The translations under genes and the position numbers were made by a program. 64,000 nucleotides of DNA, from contig NZ_JAHTBL010000003.1 in NCBI RefSeq assembly GCF_020177595.1, positions 186,001 through 250,000 of the forward strand, given 5' to 3'. The notes under the pieces are model-generated. The model made no database searches and had not been told where the DNA came from. It saw only the letters and a program-made list of their open reading frames with translations. This DNA is from Cognatishimia sp. MH4019 (GTDB lineage Bacteria > Pseudomonadota > Alphaproteobacteria > Rhodobacterales > Rhodobacteraceae). Positions 36,606 to 45,652 of this stretch are shown here, piece after piece. Position 1 is the first letter of the stretch; each line of letters starts with the position of its first letter.

Positions 36606-37622
36606 TCAGGCCGAACGGCTGCGGCGGCGCGGACGACGCGGCGGGGCAGCGCCTTCTTCTGTGCCGTCCTGAGCCGAGGAGAAGCCACCAAGAGCCGTGG
36701 CGATCTGCTCAAGACTAGGGCGGTCGCCTTTCGGGCGTGTCTCAAGGGCTGCGCGCATCTTTTCCAGGTGCTCGGGCGTGGTGCCACAGCAACCGCCGAT
36801 GATCGTGGCCCCGCAATCGCGGGCCAGGCAGGCGTAATCGGCCATCAGTTCAGGCGTGCCGTCGTAATGAATATGACCGTCATGGTATTTTGGGATGCCG
36901 GCATTGCCCTTGGCAATCAGCGGGACCTCCGGGCCTTGGCTCGCAAAGCCCAGCACAGTGCGCAACAAATCGGACGCGCCGACGCCGCAATTGGCGCCGA
37001 ATGCCAGCGGCGGCGTGTCGAGCTTGCCGACCATTTTCACCATATTGGCTGATGTAACGCCCATCATCGTGCGTCCGGCGGTGTCAAAGCTCATCGTGCC
37101 ACACCAGGGCATATCGGCCAGCGCAAAAGCCTCTGCCGCGGCGGCGTATTCTTCGGGGGCCGAGATTGTCTCGAGCCACAGCACATCCGCACCGCCCGCT
37201 TTCAAACCTTCGGCTTGTTCGTGGAACATCTCGACGGCGATTTCGTGGGTCAGGCTGCCCATCGGGGCCATGATATCGCCTGTCGGGCCAACCGACCCTG
37301 CAACCACAACCGGATGGTCTGCGGCGTCGGCCACATCGCGGCCCAGTTCCGCCCCGGCTTTGTTCAACTCATGGACCCGCGATTGCGCATCGTGCAGTTT
37401 GAGCCGAGAGGCATTGCCGCCGAACGTATTGGTCAAGAACAGATCAGACCCCGCATCGACCGCCCCTTTGTAAAGCGCGCGGATCTTGTCGGTTTGCTCG
37501 ACATTCCACAGCTCGGGGGCGTCGCCCGATGACAGCCCCATATTGAAAAGATTCGTTCCTGTCGCCCCATCGGCCAGAAGCCAGTCGCGAGTTTCAAGAA
37601 GTTTGCTGAGCGCGTTTGACAT
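36606..37622 (-). CDS. Stand-alone homocysteine S-methyltransferase (MetH domain 1-like)
   Basis: A 338-residue protein of the S-methyltransferase (homocysteine/betaine) family. Zinc ligands are C212 (FGANCGVGA) and C278-C279 (GGCCGT), as in the homocysteine-binding domain of MetH and in betaine-homocysteine methyltransferase. It ends in a short Arg/Pro-rich tail. With the corrinoid gene downstream it would transfer a methyl group from methylcobalamin to homocysteine. A betaine-dependent reaction is the alternative. ATG at 37622 chosen. Confidence 0.88.
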   Translation of the reverse strand: MSNALSKLLETRDWLLADGATGTNLFNMGLSSGDAPELWNVEQTDKIRALYKGAVDAGSDLFLTNTFGGNASRLKLHDAQSRVHELNKAGAELGRDVADAADHPVVVAGSVGPTGDIMAPMGSLTHEIAVEMFHEQAEGLKAGGADVLWLETISAPEEYAAAAEAFALADMPWCGTMSFDTAGRTMMGVTSANMVKMVGKLDTPPLAFGANCGVGASDLLRTVLGFASQGPEVPLIAKGNAGIPKYHDGHIHYDGTPELMADYACLARDCGATIIGGCCGTTPEHLEKMRAALETRPKGDRPSLEQIATALGGFSSAQDGTEEGAAPPRRPRRRSRSA

Positions 37623-37667
37623 GCATAAGTCCATCAATGAAGGCGGTCGCAATGCAGCGCAGCGCCG

Positions 37668-39557
37668 TTATCTAGGGGCCGTCTCGCACGCGCGTGGATA
37701 TGAATCAATTTCATAATTCTCATAATCTTCTTGAGCTGGATGCGCGTGTGCTGCCGGTGAGGGCAAGCCGCGCATGGCTTGCGGGTCTTTAATCGCGCGG
37801 GCAATCTCAAGAACCGCAAGTGCCGCATGCCATTTGAGACGCGTCGCGAAGTAGCGCGGTTGCCAGTCTGGCGCAAAGCTCGCCTTGAACCGACGCAACC
37901 CGTCTGCACCGCTGGCCTTTTGAACCTGATGCCGCACAAAGCGCTCAAGCCCCGTCGCGTCCCCTGTTTCGCAAGGCACAGCCGCCAGTGAAAACTGGCT
38001 GACCCCGGCCTGTTCTGCGTCGTGCAGCGCGTGACAGATCAAGGCGTGCATCGTCCCGGTCGGCGCGGCCTCGCTTTGACGCATCAGGTCCAGCACCCAA
38101 AGCTGCGGCGCCGCGTGCAGGCTGATAAAGCCAACCAGCGTGTCGCCGCTATAGGCAAGATATACCCTTTGTCCATAAAGATAGGGCAGGTCGAACCGTC
38201 CCATCGAAAAGCCGCGCTCGCGGCCCGAGTGGTGTTCCCACGCGTTATGAACGCGGGTCATCGCGTCCTCAGGCAAGCTGCCTAGGGCCAGCTCTGTGCG
38301 CAAACCGGCGCTTTGGGCTTTGCGCAGTGCCCGGCGCAGTTGGCGGCGGGACGCGCCGTTAGTGGAGAAGCTCTGCGGTGACAGGATCGCATCATGAGCG
38401 ATACAGCTGACTGCCCAACCCGAAGCTCGGGCCTTTACGGCAAGGCGGGGCGGTGCTTTGTAAAGGACAGGTAAGCGCACGGTTTCACGGGCGGCGGTCG
38501 TCAAAACGGCCAGCGTATCGGTCTCGCGGCCCAAAAGCGGTGTGCCTAATGCTGTCAGCGTATGCGGGGTGTGGCGCAAGCCCCATGTCACGCCGCGTGC
38601 CGATAGGATGAGCCCGCTATCTTGCCGCAAAACGGCAGCTTCGGGGTTGCTGTGCGTTGGCACCCCAAGCGCGGCGCCTCGTATGGTGAAGGGTTGAGGC
38701 GCCGCGCTGATTTGACGGCCAGCGAAGGCCAGGGGGATCAGGGCAATCACCGCCGGGGCGGCATAGTAGATCAGCCGAAAGGCCAGAATCGCCGCAAGCA
38801 ATTCGGCCATCAGCTCTGTCGGGAGCAACGCCAGCAATGTCAGCTCGAACGCGCCCAATCCTGCAGGGCTGCCTGAAATCATGCCAACGCCCAACGCGAC
38901 CAGAAAAGCGGGCAGCAAAAGCGCAAAGCTGACTATCGTGCCGTCCGGTAAAAGCCAATAGAGCGCGGCGGCGGCCAACCCCGTATCCACGGCGACCCAC
39001 AGCAGAAGCGGGCCGATCACCAACAGGTTCGGCACGCGCATCGCAAAACGTCCGATTTTGTATCCGCGGCTTGCAGCATAGAAGACAGCTGCCAAAGCCA
39101 GCAGAAGGGCCATGCCCAAATAGGCCTCATAACGGACAAATCCGGGGCGCAATACCAGCACGGTAACGGCCGTAAAGACAGCCCAGGCCGCCAGAAACGA
39201 GCCCGCAACTATTGCCGTCAGCTTGGTTGCGCGCCACAGGCTTAAACCGGGCAACATGCGCCAACGCACCAGCGCGCCACTGAGCATGCCAAACCCGATG
39301 GTTTGCGACAAAGCGATAGCCGCCATGCCTGAGCGGCCTGCCGCGCGTGCGGAAATCCCGGTGCCAAGGGCGCGATGGATCACGACGTCATACCGCCCGA
39401 CGGCAGCCAGACTGCCCAATGTGGCCAGCGCGCCCAGCACCCATTGATACAGGCTGAGATTTGCAACCGCGTCCCAAACCCGAGGCAGATCAACCGCGTC
39501 CAATCGGTGGCTGAGCAACCACAGACAGGCGATGGCGGCCACTGGCGGCAGCAACAT
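37668..39557 (-). CDS. MprF-like membrane protein with DUF2156 aminoacyltransferase domain
   Basis: A 629-residue protein. Residues 1-285 contain about eight membrane helices of the UPF0104/MprF flippase type (GMISGSPAGLGAFELTLLALLP is characteristic). Residues about 330-600 are a soluble GNAT-fold DUF2156 domain (SRRQLRRALRKAQSAGL, FSMGRFDLPYLYGQRVYLAY, TGTMHALICHALHDAEQAG). MprF proteins attach an amino acid to phosphatidylglycerol or make related aminolipids, altering surface charge. The amino acid used here is unknown. It ends 45 bases before the methyltransferase gene. Confidence 0.85.
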   Translation of the reverse strand: MLLPPVAAIACLWLLSHRLDAVDLPRVWDAVANLSLYQWVLGALATLGSLAAVGRYDVVIHRALGTGISARAAGRSGMAAIALSQTIGFGMLSGALVRWRMLPGLSLWRATKLTAIVAGSFLAAWAVFTAVTVLVLRPGFVRYEAYLGMALLLALAAVFYAASRGYKIGRFAMRVPNLLVIGPLLLWVAVDTGLAAAALYWLLPDGTIVSFALLLPAFLVALGVGMISGSPAGLGAFELTLLALLPTELMAELLAAILAFRLIYYAAPAVIALIPLAFAGRQISAAPQPFTIRGAALGVPTHSNPEAAVLRQDSGLILSARGVTWGLRHTPHTLTALGTPLLGRETDTLAVLTTAARETVRLPVLYKAPPRLAVKARASGWAVSCIAHDAILSPQSFSTNGASRRQLRRALRKAQSAGLRTELALGSLPEDAMTRVHNAWEHHSGRERGFSMGRFDLPYLYGQRVYLAYSGDTLVGFISLHAAPQLWVLDLMRQSEAAPTGTMHALICHALHDAEQAGVSQFSLAAVPCETGDATGLERFVRHQVQKASGADGLRRFKASFAPDWQPRYFATRLKWHAALAVLEIARAIKDPQAMRGLPSPAAHAHPAQEDYENYEIDSYPRACETAPR

Positions 39558-39671
39558 GCGTGGCGTAAAAATGAGGCGAAGCAGCAGACAGGTTCCTTTT
39601 CCGGCTCGCTCTGACTAGCGGGCCGCGATTACCGTCCGATTAACGGTCATGCGAAAACAGAAATGTTTTTG

Positions 39672-39986
39672 CTAGTGTTCGGCGAGCAGTTGGGCTTTCG
39701 CCTCAATCAAGAACTCCGCCATTTTGGCTCGGATCGTATCGGGGTCAGACTTGTCACCCAGATCGCCTGCAACCTTGCGCACGACATCCTCGTGGCCCGC
39801 CTCTTCAAAATCGGCTTTTACGACTTCCTTGGCGTATTCAGCCGCGTCATCGCCAGATTTGCCAAGAAGCTCTGCCGCCCAAAGGCCCAGCAGCTTGTTG
39901 CGGCGGGCTTCGGCTTTGAACTGCATTTCCGCATCATGGGCGAATTTGTTTTCAAAGGCGTTTTCGCGGTCATCAAACGTGGTCAT
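39672..39986 (-). CDS. F1-ATPase inhibitor zeta subunit (DUF1476)
   Basis: A 104-residue helical protein. The N-terminus TTFDDRENAFENKFAHDAEMQFKAEARRNKLLGLWAAELLG is the DUF1476 signature of the alphaproteobacterial zeta subunit, which blocks ATP hydrolysis by F1-ATPase through its N-terminal segment, like mitochondrial IF1. Length is typical. It is monocistronic, far from the atp operon as usual, and divergent from purC. A GAGGA site precedes the ATG. Confidence 0.9.
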   Translation of the reverse strand: MTTFDDRENAFENKFAHDAEMQFKAEARRNKLLGLWAAELLGKSGDDAAEYAKEVVKADFEEAGHEDVVRKVAGDLGDKSDPDTIRAKMAEFLIEAKAQLLAEH

Positions 39987-40340
39987 TAGGGTGTCCTCTT
40001 AGAATACTGTTGACCTCTATGTAGGGACGATCTTGTCGTTTGTATATGCGTCAGCTTTGCCCGTTTTGCCTCTTGATTGGTCATGGGTGGCCGTCTGCGT
40101 CACGCATCGGCTGCCAAAAGCCGTCATCGGTCTTTCCCTCAGTTAGGATTCGCATAAGAAAAATGAGGCCAAGCGGGTATAAGCCGCTCGTTCTCGCGGG
40201 CGCAAAACTGCAAGCGATTCAAAGCGATCCTGCAAGCCCTTGGTCACCCTGCTTTATCCGCAGTTGCGGGTGTCGCGCCCTTGTCTTATACGGGCGCCAG
40301 GCGTGTGGAGCCATCAAGCCCACGCGAGAACGGAGTTTCC
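39987..40340. other. Regulatory spacer between the zeta gene and purC
   Basis: About 355 bases between divergent genes with no convincing ORF. It should hold the promoters of both. A candidate plus-strand promoter for purC is listed separately at 40264-40292. I see no clear riboswitch. Confidence 0.6.
40264..40292 (+). promoter_or_regulatory. Putative purC promoter
   Basis: TTGCGG (40264-40269) and TATACG (40287-40292) are separated by 17 bases, an acceptable sigma-70-like spacing, and lie about 50 bases before the purC start codon. Neither hexamer is perfect. Inferred from sequence only. Confidence 0.35.
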
Positions 40341-41102
40341 ATGGCGCGTCGCAAGAAGATCTACGAGGGTAAGGCAAAAGTCCTCTATGAAGGCCCCGAG
40401 CCCGGCACATTCGTGCAATATTTCAAGGATGATGCCACCGCCTTCAACGCCGAGAAAAAGGACGTGATCGAAGGCAAGGGTGTGCTCAACAACCGCCTGT
40501 CCGAGTTCTTCATGATCGGTCTTGAGAATATCGGTGTGCCGACGCATTTTCTGAAACGCATCAATATGCGCGAGCAATTGATCCGCCAGGTCGAGATTAT
40601 CCCGCTGGAAGTGATCGTTCGTAATTACGCCGCCGGCACGATGAGCAAACGTCTGGGGCTGGAAGAGGGCACGCGCCTGCCGCGCCCGATCGTCGAGTTT
40701 TGCTATAAGGATGACAGCCTTGGTGATCCGCTCGTCGCGGAAGAGCATATCATCGCATTCAACTGGGCAACCCAGCAGGATCTGGACGACATGGTCGCGC
40801 TGGCGCTGCGCGTCAACGACTTCATGTCGGGCCTGATGTATGGCGTGGGCATCAAGCTGGTCGATTTCAAGATCGAGATCGGGCGCATCTGGGACAATGA
40901 TTTCCAGCGCCTTGTCGTCGCGGATGAGATTAGCCCCGACAGCTGCCGCCTCTGGGATATCGAGACCGGTCAGAAGCTCGACAAGGATGTCTTCCGCCGG
41001 GATTTGGGATCGCTCGCGGATGCTTATACCGAAGTGGCGCGTCGTTTGGGGGTTTTGCCTTCGAATGCCACCCATATGCCAAAGCCGACACTGATTAATT
41101 AA
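40341..41102 (+). CDS. purC: SAICAR synthetase
   Basis: A 253-residue phosphoribosylaminoimidazole-succinocarboxamide synthase. Blocks seen: [14 protein letters not shown] at the N-terminus, the ATP-binding middle [28 protein letters not shown] and [12 protein letters not shown]. Start at the ATG at 40341; the upstream extension is not conserved in type. First of the purC-purS-purQ group, 11 bases from purS. Confidence 0.96.
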   Translation: MARRKKIYEGKAKVLYEGPEPGTFVQYFKDDATAFNAEKKDVIEGKGVLNNRLSEFFMIGLENIGVPTHFLKRINMREQLIRQVEIIPLEVIVRNYAAGTMSKRLGLEEGTRLPRPIVEFCYKDDSLGDPLVAEEHIIAFNWATQQDLDDMVALALRVNDFMSGLMYGVGIKLVDFKIEIGRIWDNDFQRLVVADEISPDSCRLWDIETGQKLDKDVFRRDLGSLADAYTEVARRLGVLPSNATHMPKPTLIN

Positions 41103-41113
41103 GGAACAGGGCC

Positions 41114-41344
41114 ATGAAAGCACGGGTTCATGTCATGCTGAAAAACGGGGTTCTGGACCCGCAGGGCGAGGCGGTGAAGCACGCGCTTGGCACACTGGGC
41201 TTCGACGGTGTCGAAGGGGTCCGCCAAGGCAAGGTGATCGAGCTTGATCTGGCTGATGGCACGTCCGAGGCGACCGTGACCGAGATGTGCGAAAAGCTGC
41301 TCGCAAATACGGTGATCGAAAGCTACTCGGTCGAGCTGGTCTGA
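41114..41344 (+). CDS. purS: FGAM synthase subunit PurS
   Basis: A 76-residue small subunit that joins PurL and PurQ in the three-part FGAM synthetase. The start [39 protein letters not shown] (read in pieces) is standard. Its TGA and the purQ ATG share one base (TGATG), so both subunits are made in register. purL is not in the window. Confidence 0.95.
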   Translation: MKARVHVMLKNGVLDPQGEAVKHALGTLGFDGVEGVRQGKVIELDLADGTSEATVTEMCEKLLANTVIESYSVELV

Positions 41345-42012
41345 TGCGCGCGGCGGTCCTGGTTTTTCCTGGCTCCAACTGCGACCGCGACATGGCGGTG
41401 GCGCTGAAAGCGGCGGGTGCCGAGGTCGAAATGGTCTGGCACAAGGACGCCGATCTGCCCTTGGGCGTTGATGTCGTCGCTGTTCCGGGTGGCTTTTCGT
41501 TCGGGGATTATTTGCGTTGCGGGGCCATCGCCGCGCAATCGCCTATTTGCAAGGCGCTTGTCGCGCATGTGGAGCGGGGCGGGTATGCGCTTGGCGTTTG
41601 TAATGGCTTTCAGGTTCTCACCGAAACAGGCCTGTTGCCCGGCGCGTTGATGCGTAATGCGGGGCTGAAATTTGTCTGCAAAACCATTGGCTTGGAGGTT
41701 GCCACCTCAAGCTCGGCCTTTACCGAAGGTTATAGTGCGGGCGACGTTCTTAGCATCCCGGTGGCCCATCACGACGGCAATTACGTGGCCGATGACGCGA
41801 CATTGGCGAAGCTGCGCGATCAGGACCGCGTGGCGTTTCACTACACCGAAAATCCCAATGGCTCGACCGCCGATATCGCGGGCATTTTGTCGGAAAACCG
41901 CCGTGTTCTAGGGATGATGCCGCATCCTGAACGGGCCGTTGATGCGGCCCATGGAGGCACCGATGGGCAAGCGCTTTTCCGCACATTGGTTGGACAGCTC
42001 GAAAACGTGTGA
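41344..42012 (+). CDS. purQ: FGAM synthase glutamine amidotransferase subunit PurQ
   Basis: A 222-residue class I glutaminase that feeds ammonia to PurL. The nucleophile cysteine is in GVCNGFQVL, the histidine/glutamate pair in [10 protein letters not shown], and the start [19 protein letters not shown] is typical. Coupled to purS. A spacer of 36 to 93 bases, depending on start choice, precedes the histidine kinase gene. Confidence 0.96.
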   Translation: MRAAVLVFPGSNCDRDMAVALKAAGAEVEMVWHKDADLPLGVDVVAVPGGFSFGDYLRCGAIAAQSPICKALVAHVERGGYALGVCNGFQVLTETGLLPGALMRNAGLKFVCKTIGLEVATSSSAFTEGYSAGDVLSIPVAHHDGNYVADDATLAKLRDQDRVAFHYTENPNGSTADIAGILSENRRVLGMMPHPERAVDAAHGGTDGQALFRTLVGQLENV

Positions 42013-42105
42013 CTTGAGCGGGGCGGGCAGGGCGCGTAATCTCTGGCAATGAGCCTGCCAGCCAACCCTGACGCCAAGCGCGACCCCACGCGAGCAGAGC
42101 GTGAC

Positions 42106-43833
42106 ATGACGCGCCCGTTGTCGTGGCGTGCACGATTGGCGCTTCTGGTGCTTGCGATCTTTGCGTGCACCACGGTCTGGCTGACAAATTCCCTTTTGAC
42201 TGAACGGTTTACCGAAAGCACCAAAAACCGGGCCGAGCTGCGTTTGGCCCTGTATGCAGGCAACCTGATGTCAGAGATTCAGCGCAACTCCATCGTGCCG
42301 CAATTGCTTGCGCGGGATCCTGCGTTGATCGGGGCACTGGCCTCATCGGATTACTCACAATCCACCCAGCGCTTGCTGTCGTTCGTGGAGGAGATCGAGG
42401 CGAAATCTTTGATGCTGCTGGATGCCGACGGCCGTGCTGTGGCGGTATCGCAACGCGAGCAGTTGGGCTCTACCCATCGCGGCGAGCCGTATTTCGTGAA
42501 TGCCCTGCGCTCCAGCGACACGGTGTTCAGCATCATCCCGACTGAAGCGGGCGCTTACCGCTTTACTTATTCGCGCAAGATCGAGTTCAACGCGCTCACG
42601 CTTGGGGTGATCGTGGTCGAGGTTGATCTGCGCCAGTTCGAGCTCAGCTGGGCCGGCATTTCCGACGCCGTCATCGTCACCAACTCAGAAGGCACTGTGA
42701 TCCTGGCGACCGAACCGCGCTGGCGGGGCCGCACCGAAGAAGAAGCGCTGGCGCTGCAATCGGCCCCCTCGGCCATTGAGCGCGCGATCTGGGCGGCGGG
42801 CGATTGGACGAACCAATCGGTGGACGCCTATATCAGTGGTCGCGCGGTTATGCGGCTGGAAAACCGCCTCCCGTTCCAAGGCTGGAAAATCGCCTCTTTC
42901 ACCACCTATGCGTCGGTGCGCGAACGGGTCAACGGGGTGCTCGCACTAGAGATCATGGGCTTTTCGATTCTGCTCGCGTTGGCCTTTTATTCGGTCAGCC
43001 GAAAAGCCACGTCTCGGCTGGTGTCGGTGCGCCAGGAATCGGCTGAACTTCGCCAGTTGAACGCGCGCCTGCAGCGGGAAATTGCCGAACGGGAGCGGGT
43101 TGAAAAGAACCTCCAAAGTGCGGAACAGACGCTTGCGCAAAGCTCCAAGCTGGCGGCCTTGGGCGAGATGTCAGCGGCGGTGAGTCATGAGTTGAATCAA
43201 CCGCTTGCAGCGATGAAGACCTATCTCGCCGGGGCCAAGCTGTTGCTGCAACGCAAACGCCCGGACGAGGCGCTGAGTTCGTTCCAGCGGATCGACGATC
43301 TGATCGGTCGGATGGGGGCGATTACCCGTCAGCTGAAATCCTATGCCCGCAAGTCCGGGGACGTGCTTGAACCCTTGGATTTAAGGGATGCGGTGAAAGG
43401 TGCGCTGACGATGATGGAACCGCAATTGCGCCGCCGCACGGTCGAAATAAGCAAGACGTTGCCCCAAGAACCCGTGATGGTGATGGGCGACGCGCTGCGG
43501 ATCGAACAGGTGATTATCAACCTGCTGCGCAACGCGCTGGACGCCACCCAGGCAGAGGCTGAGCCGCGCATTGATATCCTGCTCTCGGTCGGCGAGACCG
43601 CGACACTGACCGTGCGCGATAACGGGCAGGGGATTGATGACCTTGATGAGCTGTTCGAGCCCTTCTACACCACGAAACGCCCCGGAGATGGGGTCGGGCT
43701 TGGCCTTGCCATCTCCTCGGGCATCGTCAAGGACTTGGGCGGGCGATTGACCGCAAGGAACGCCGCCAGCAAGGGGGCCGTCTTTGACGTCCAATTGCCA
43801 TTATTGGAGGCCTCAGCCGAGGCCGCAGAATGA
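42106..43833 (+). CDS. dctB: DctB-like sensor histidine kinase
   Basis: A kinase of about 575 residues from the ATG at 42106; an ATG at 42049 would add 19 polar residues. Helix 1 lies at about 10-28, a large periplasmic sensor of the double-PAS/dCache type at about 30-280, helix 2 near 285-300, a coiled coil, then HisKA with SHELNQPLAAMKTYL (H361) and HATPase with NLLRNALDAT and GDGVGLGLAIS. The SHELNQPLAAMKTY form is typical of C4-dicarboxylate sensor DctB. It is directly followed by the DctD-like regulator. No dct transporter genes are in the window, so the ligand is inferred. Confidence 0.85.
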   Translation: MTRPLSWRARLALLVLAIFACTTVWLTNSLLTERFTESTKNRAELRLALYAGNLMSEIQRNSIVPQLLARDPALIGALASSDYSQSTQRLLSFVEEIEAKSLMLLDADGRAVAVSQREQLGSTHRGEPYFVNALRSSDTVFSIIPTEAGAYRFTYSRKIEFNALTLGVIVVEVDLRQFELSWAGISDAVIVTNSEGTVILATEPRWRGRTEEEALALQSAPSAIERAIWAAGDWTNQSVDAYISGRAVMRLENRLPFQGWKIASFTTYASVRERVNGVLALEIMGFSILLALAFYSVSRKATSRLVSVRQESAELRQLNARLQREIAERERVEKNLQSAEQTLAQSSKLAALGEMSAAVSHELNQPLAAMKTYLAGAKLLLQRKRPDEALSSFQRIDDLIGRMGAITRQLKSYARKSGDVLEPLDLRDAVKGALTMMEPQLRRRTVEISKTLPQEPVMVMGDALRIEQVIINLLRNALDATQAEAEPRIDILLSVGETATLTVRDNGQGIDDLDELFEPFYTTKRPGDGVGLGLAISSGIVKDLGGRLTARNAASKGAVFDVQLPLLEASAEAAE

Positions 43834-43843
43834 GAGGTGCAGC

Positions 43844-45175
43844 ATGGCACGTCCGATGAAGATTGCGATTGTAGACGACGAGCAGGATATGCGTCAGTCG
43901 ATCAGCCAGTGGCTGGCGCTGTCGGGTTATGACACCGAAACCTTCGCGAGCGCCGAGGATGCGCTGAAGGGTCTGGGCAATGATTATCCCGGCGTTGTCG
44001 TCAGTGACATCAAGATGCCCGGCATGGACGGGATGCAGTTTCTCAAGCGGCTGATGTCCGTCGATAGCGGGCTGCCGGTCATCATGATTACCGGCCATGG
44101 CGATGTGCCCATGGCCGTTGAGGCGATGCGCGTTGGTGCGTTCGATTTTCTGGAAAAGCCGTTCAACCCAGACCGCATGACCGAACTGGCCAAGAAGGCC
44201 ACCCAAATGCGGCGCATGACGCTGGACAACCGTGTGCTGCGCAAAGAGCTGTCCGATGGCGGCGCGCTGATGCGCAAGCTGATTGGCTCGTCCCCGGTGA
44301 TGGAGCGGCTGCGGGAGGATATCCTCGATCTGGGGCAGGCTGATGGTCACGTCTTGATCGAAGGTGAGACCGGCACCGGCAAGACCCTTGTGGCGCACGC
44401 GCTTCACGCGGTTGGCGCGCGCGCGTCCAAGAAATTCGTTCTGGTCAGCTGTGGCGCTTATGATGAAGACGCGCTGGCCCATCGGCTTTTTGGCCCGGTC
44501 GAGGATGACAGCCCGATCCCTGCCATTGAAGAAGCCCGTGGGGGCACTCTTGTTCTGGAGGATGTCGAAGCGCTGTCCGATCCGCTGCAAGCCAAGCTGC
44601 TGACGGTCATCAACGACCAGGGCACACCAGCTGAAACGCGGATCGTCGCGATCTCGAACCTGCAAGAGCGGGGTAAAACGTCTGAAGATGTGCTGCGTGG
44701 CGACCTCTTTTACCGATTGGCGGCCCTCAAGATCACCGTGCCGCCGCTGCGCCAGCGCGGTGAGGACATCCTGACGCTCTTCACACGGCTTTCTGAGCAA
44801 TACGCCGATGACTACGGCTGCGACGCGCCTGAGATCAGCGCGCAGGAGGCAGCTCAATTGTTGCAGGCTCCTTGGCCCGGCAATGTGCGCCAACTGATCA
44901 ACGTGGCCGAGCGCGCCGTGCTGCAAAATCGCCGTGGATCAGGCTCCATCGCCAGCCTGCTGATGGCAGACAACGAAGAAGCTGCCCCCACGATGACGAC
45001 CGAAGGCAAGCCGCTGAAAGAATATGTCGAGGCATTCGAGCGGATGCTGATCGATAACACGATGCGGCGGCATAAGGGCTCTATCGTGAACGTCATGGAC
45101 GAGCTGCAATTACCACGCCGGACCCTGAACGAGAAGATGGCGAAATACGGTCTTCAGCGGTCAGATTACCTCTGA
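43844..45175 (+). CDS. dctD: DctD-like NtrC-family response regulator without GAFTGA
   Basis: A 443-residue regulator: receiver domain 1-125 with phospho-acceptor D55 (VVVSDIKMPGMDG) and K106, an AAA+ domain about 145-370, and a Fis-type helix-turn-helix at the C-terminus (NVMDELQLPRRTLNEKMAKYGL). Walker A is GETGTGKT (174-181). The sigma-54-binding GAFTGA loop is absent: between LFG (215-217) and GGTLVLED (233-240) there is a shorter stretch, PVEDDSPIPAIEEAR. Walker B reads LVLED rather than the usual LFLDE. It may therefore act without sigma-54, as some Rhodobacter NtrC proteins do. Confidence 0.87.
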   Translation: MARPMKIAIVDDEQDMRQSISQWLALSGYDTETFASAEDALKGLGNDYPGVVVSDIKMPGMDGMQFLKRLMSVDSGLPVIMITGHGDVPMAVEAMRVGAFDFLEKPFNPDRMTELAKKATQMRRMTLDNRVLRKELSDGGALMRKLIGSSPVMERLREDILDLGQADGHVLIEGETGTGKTLVAHALHAVGARASKKFVLVSCGAYDEDALAHRLFGPVEDDSPIPAIEEARGGTLVLEDVEALSDPLQAKLLTVINDQGTPAETRIVAISNLQERGKTSEDVLRGDLFYRLAALKITVPPLRQRGEDILTLFTRLSEQYADDYGCDAPEISAQEAAQLLQAPWPGNVRQLINVAERAVLQNRRGSGSIASLLMADNEEAAPTMTTEGKPLKEYVEAFERMLIDNTMRRHKGSIVNVMDELQLPRRTLNEKMAKYGLQRSDYL

Positions 45176-45214
45176 CGCGGACGGAAACAGCGCACATCCT
45201 CAGGTTGAATTGCT

Positions 45215-45269
45215 AAAGTCCTGCTATTTTGCAGGGCTTTGGCGCTCAATTCCTTCTTGTAGGGAATTG
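45215..45269. terminator. Two hairpins downstream of dctD
   Basis: AAAGTCCTGC/GCAGGGCTTT (45215-45224 with 45231-45240, one G-T pair) and CAATTCC/GGAATTG (45247-45253 with 45263-45269) lie 40 to 95 bases after the dctD stop. T tracts are short, so termination efficiency is uncertain. Confidence 0.45.
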
Positions 45270-45652
45270 GCCATTGTAATGATTGCGTAACGTCCCTTAT
45301 GTTAGCGGTAAGTGACAAGTGTCTTGTGACACCTCTGCGCTTTAGACAGATTTGCCGTCCTGAGCGTTTTGCGTGCGAAATCACGCCCTCGGAGACGGAT
45401 GTAAGTTCTGGTTTCACCTCTCAATGGTGAGGCCCGTGAAATGCCCGAGACGCTCAGCGCCGGGTCGTAAATGGGCGGGGGACACCCCTGTCGGAGAAGA
45501 AACGCGATGCAACGCGCGACAGATATGAGGGACGCAGCAGGGGGCGAAACCGCCCATGCGCTCCCTATGCGCGTGCTCGCCATCACCAGACACCACCCGC
45601 AAACGCTCGCTCCCCCAGGGGAGGGTGATTTGCCGCGGTGCACAGAGAAAAC
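45270..45652 (+). promoter_or_regulatory. Long structured leader of rne
   Basis: About 380 bases upstream of rne with no credible coding frame and several GC-rich inverted repeats: GGGCGAAACCGCCC near 45540, GGGGGACACCCC near 45475, and CCCCCAGGGG near 45611. Genes for RNase E carry long 5' UTRs through which the enzyme limits its own mRNA in enterobacteria. An analogous feedback here is an inference. Confidence 0.45.

Noticed and set aside
43727-44926. 399-codon minus-strand frame over dctD
   Set aside because: Antisense shadow; dctD motifs are unmistakable on the plus strand.
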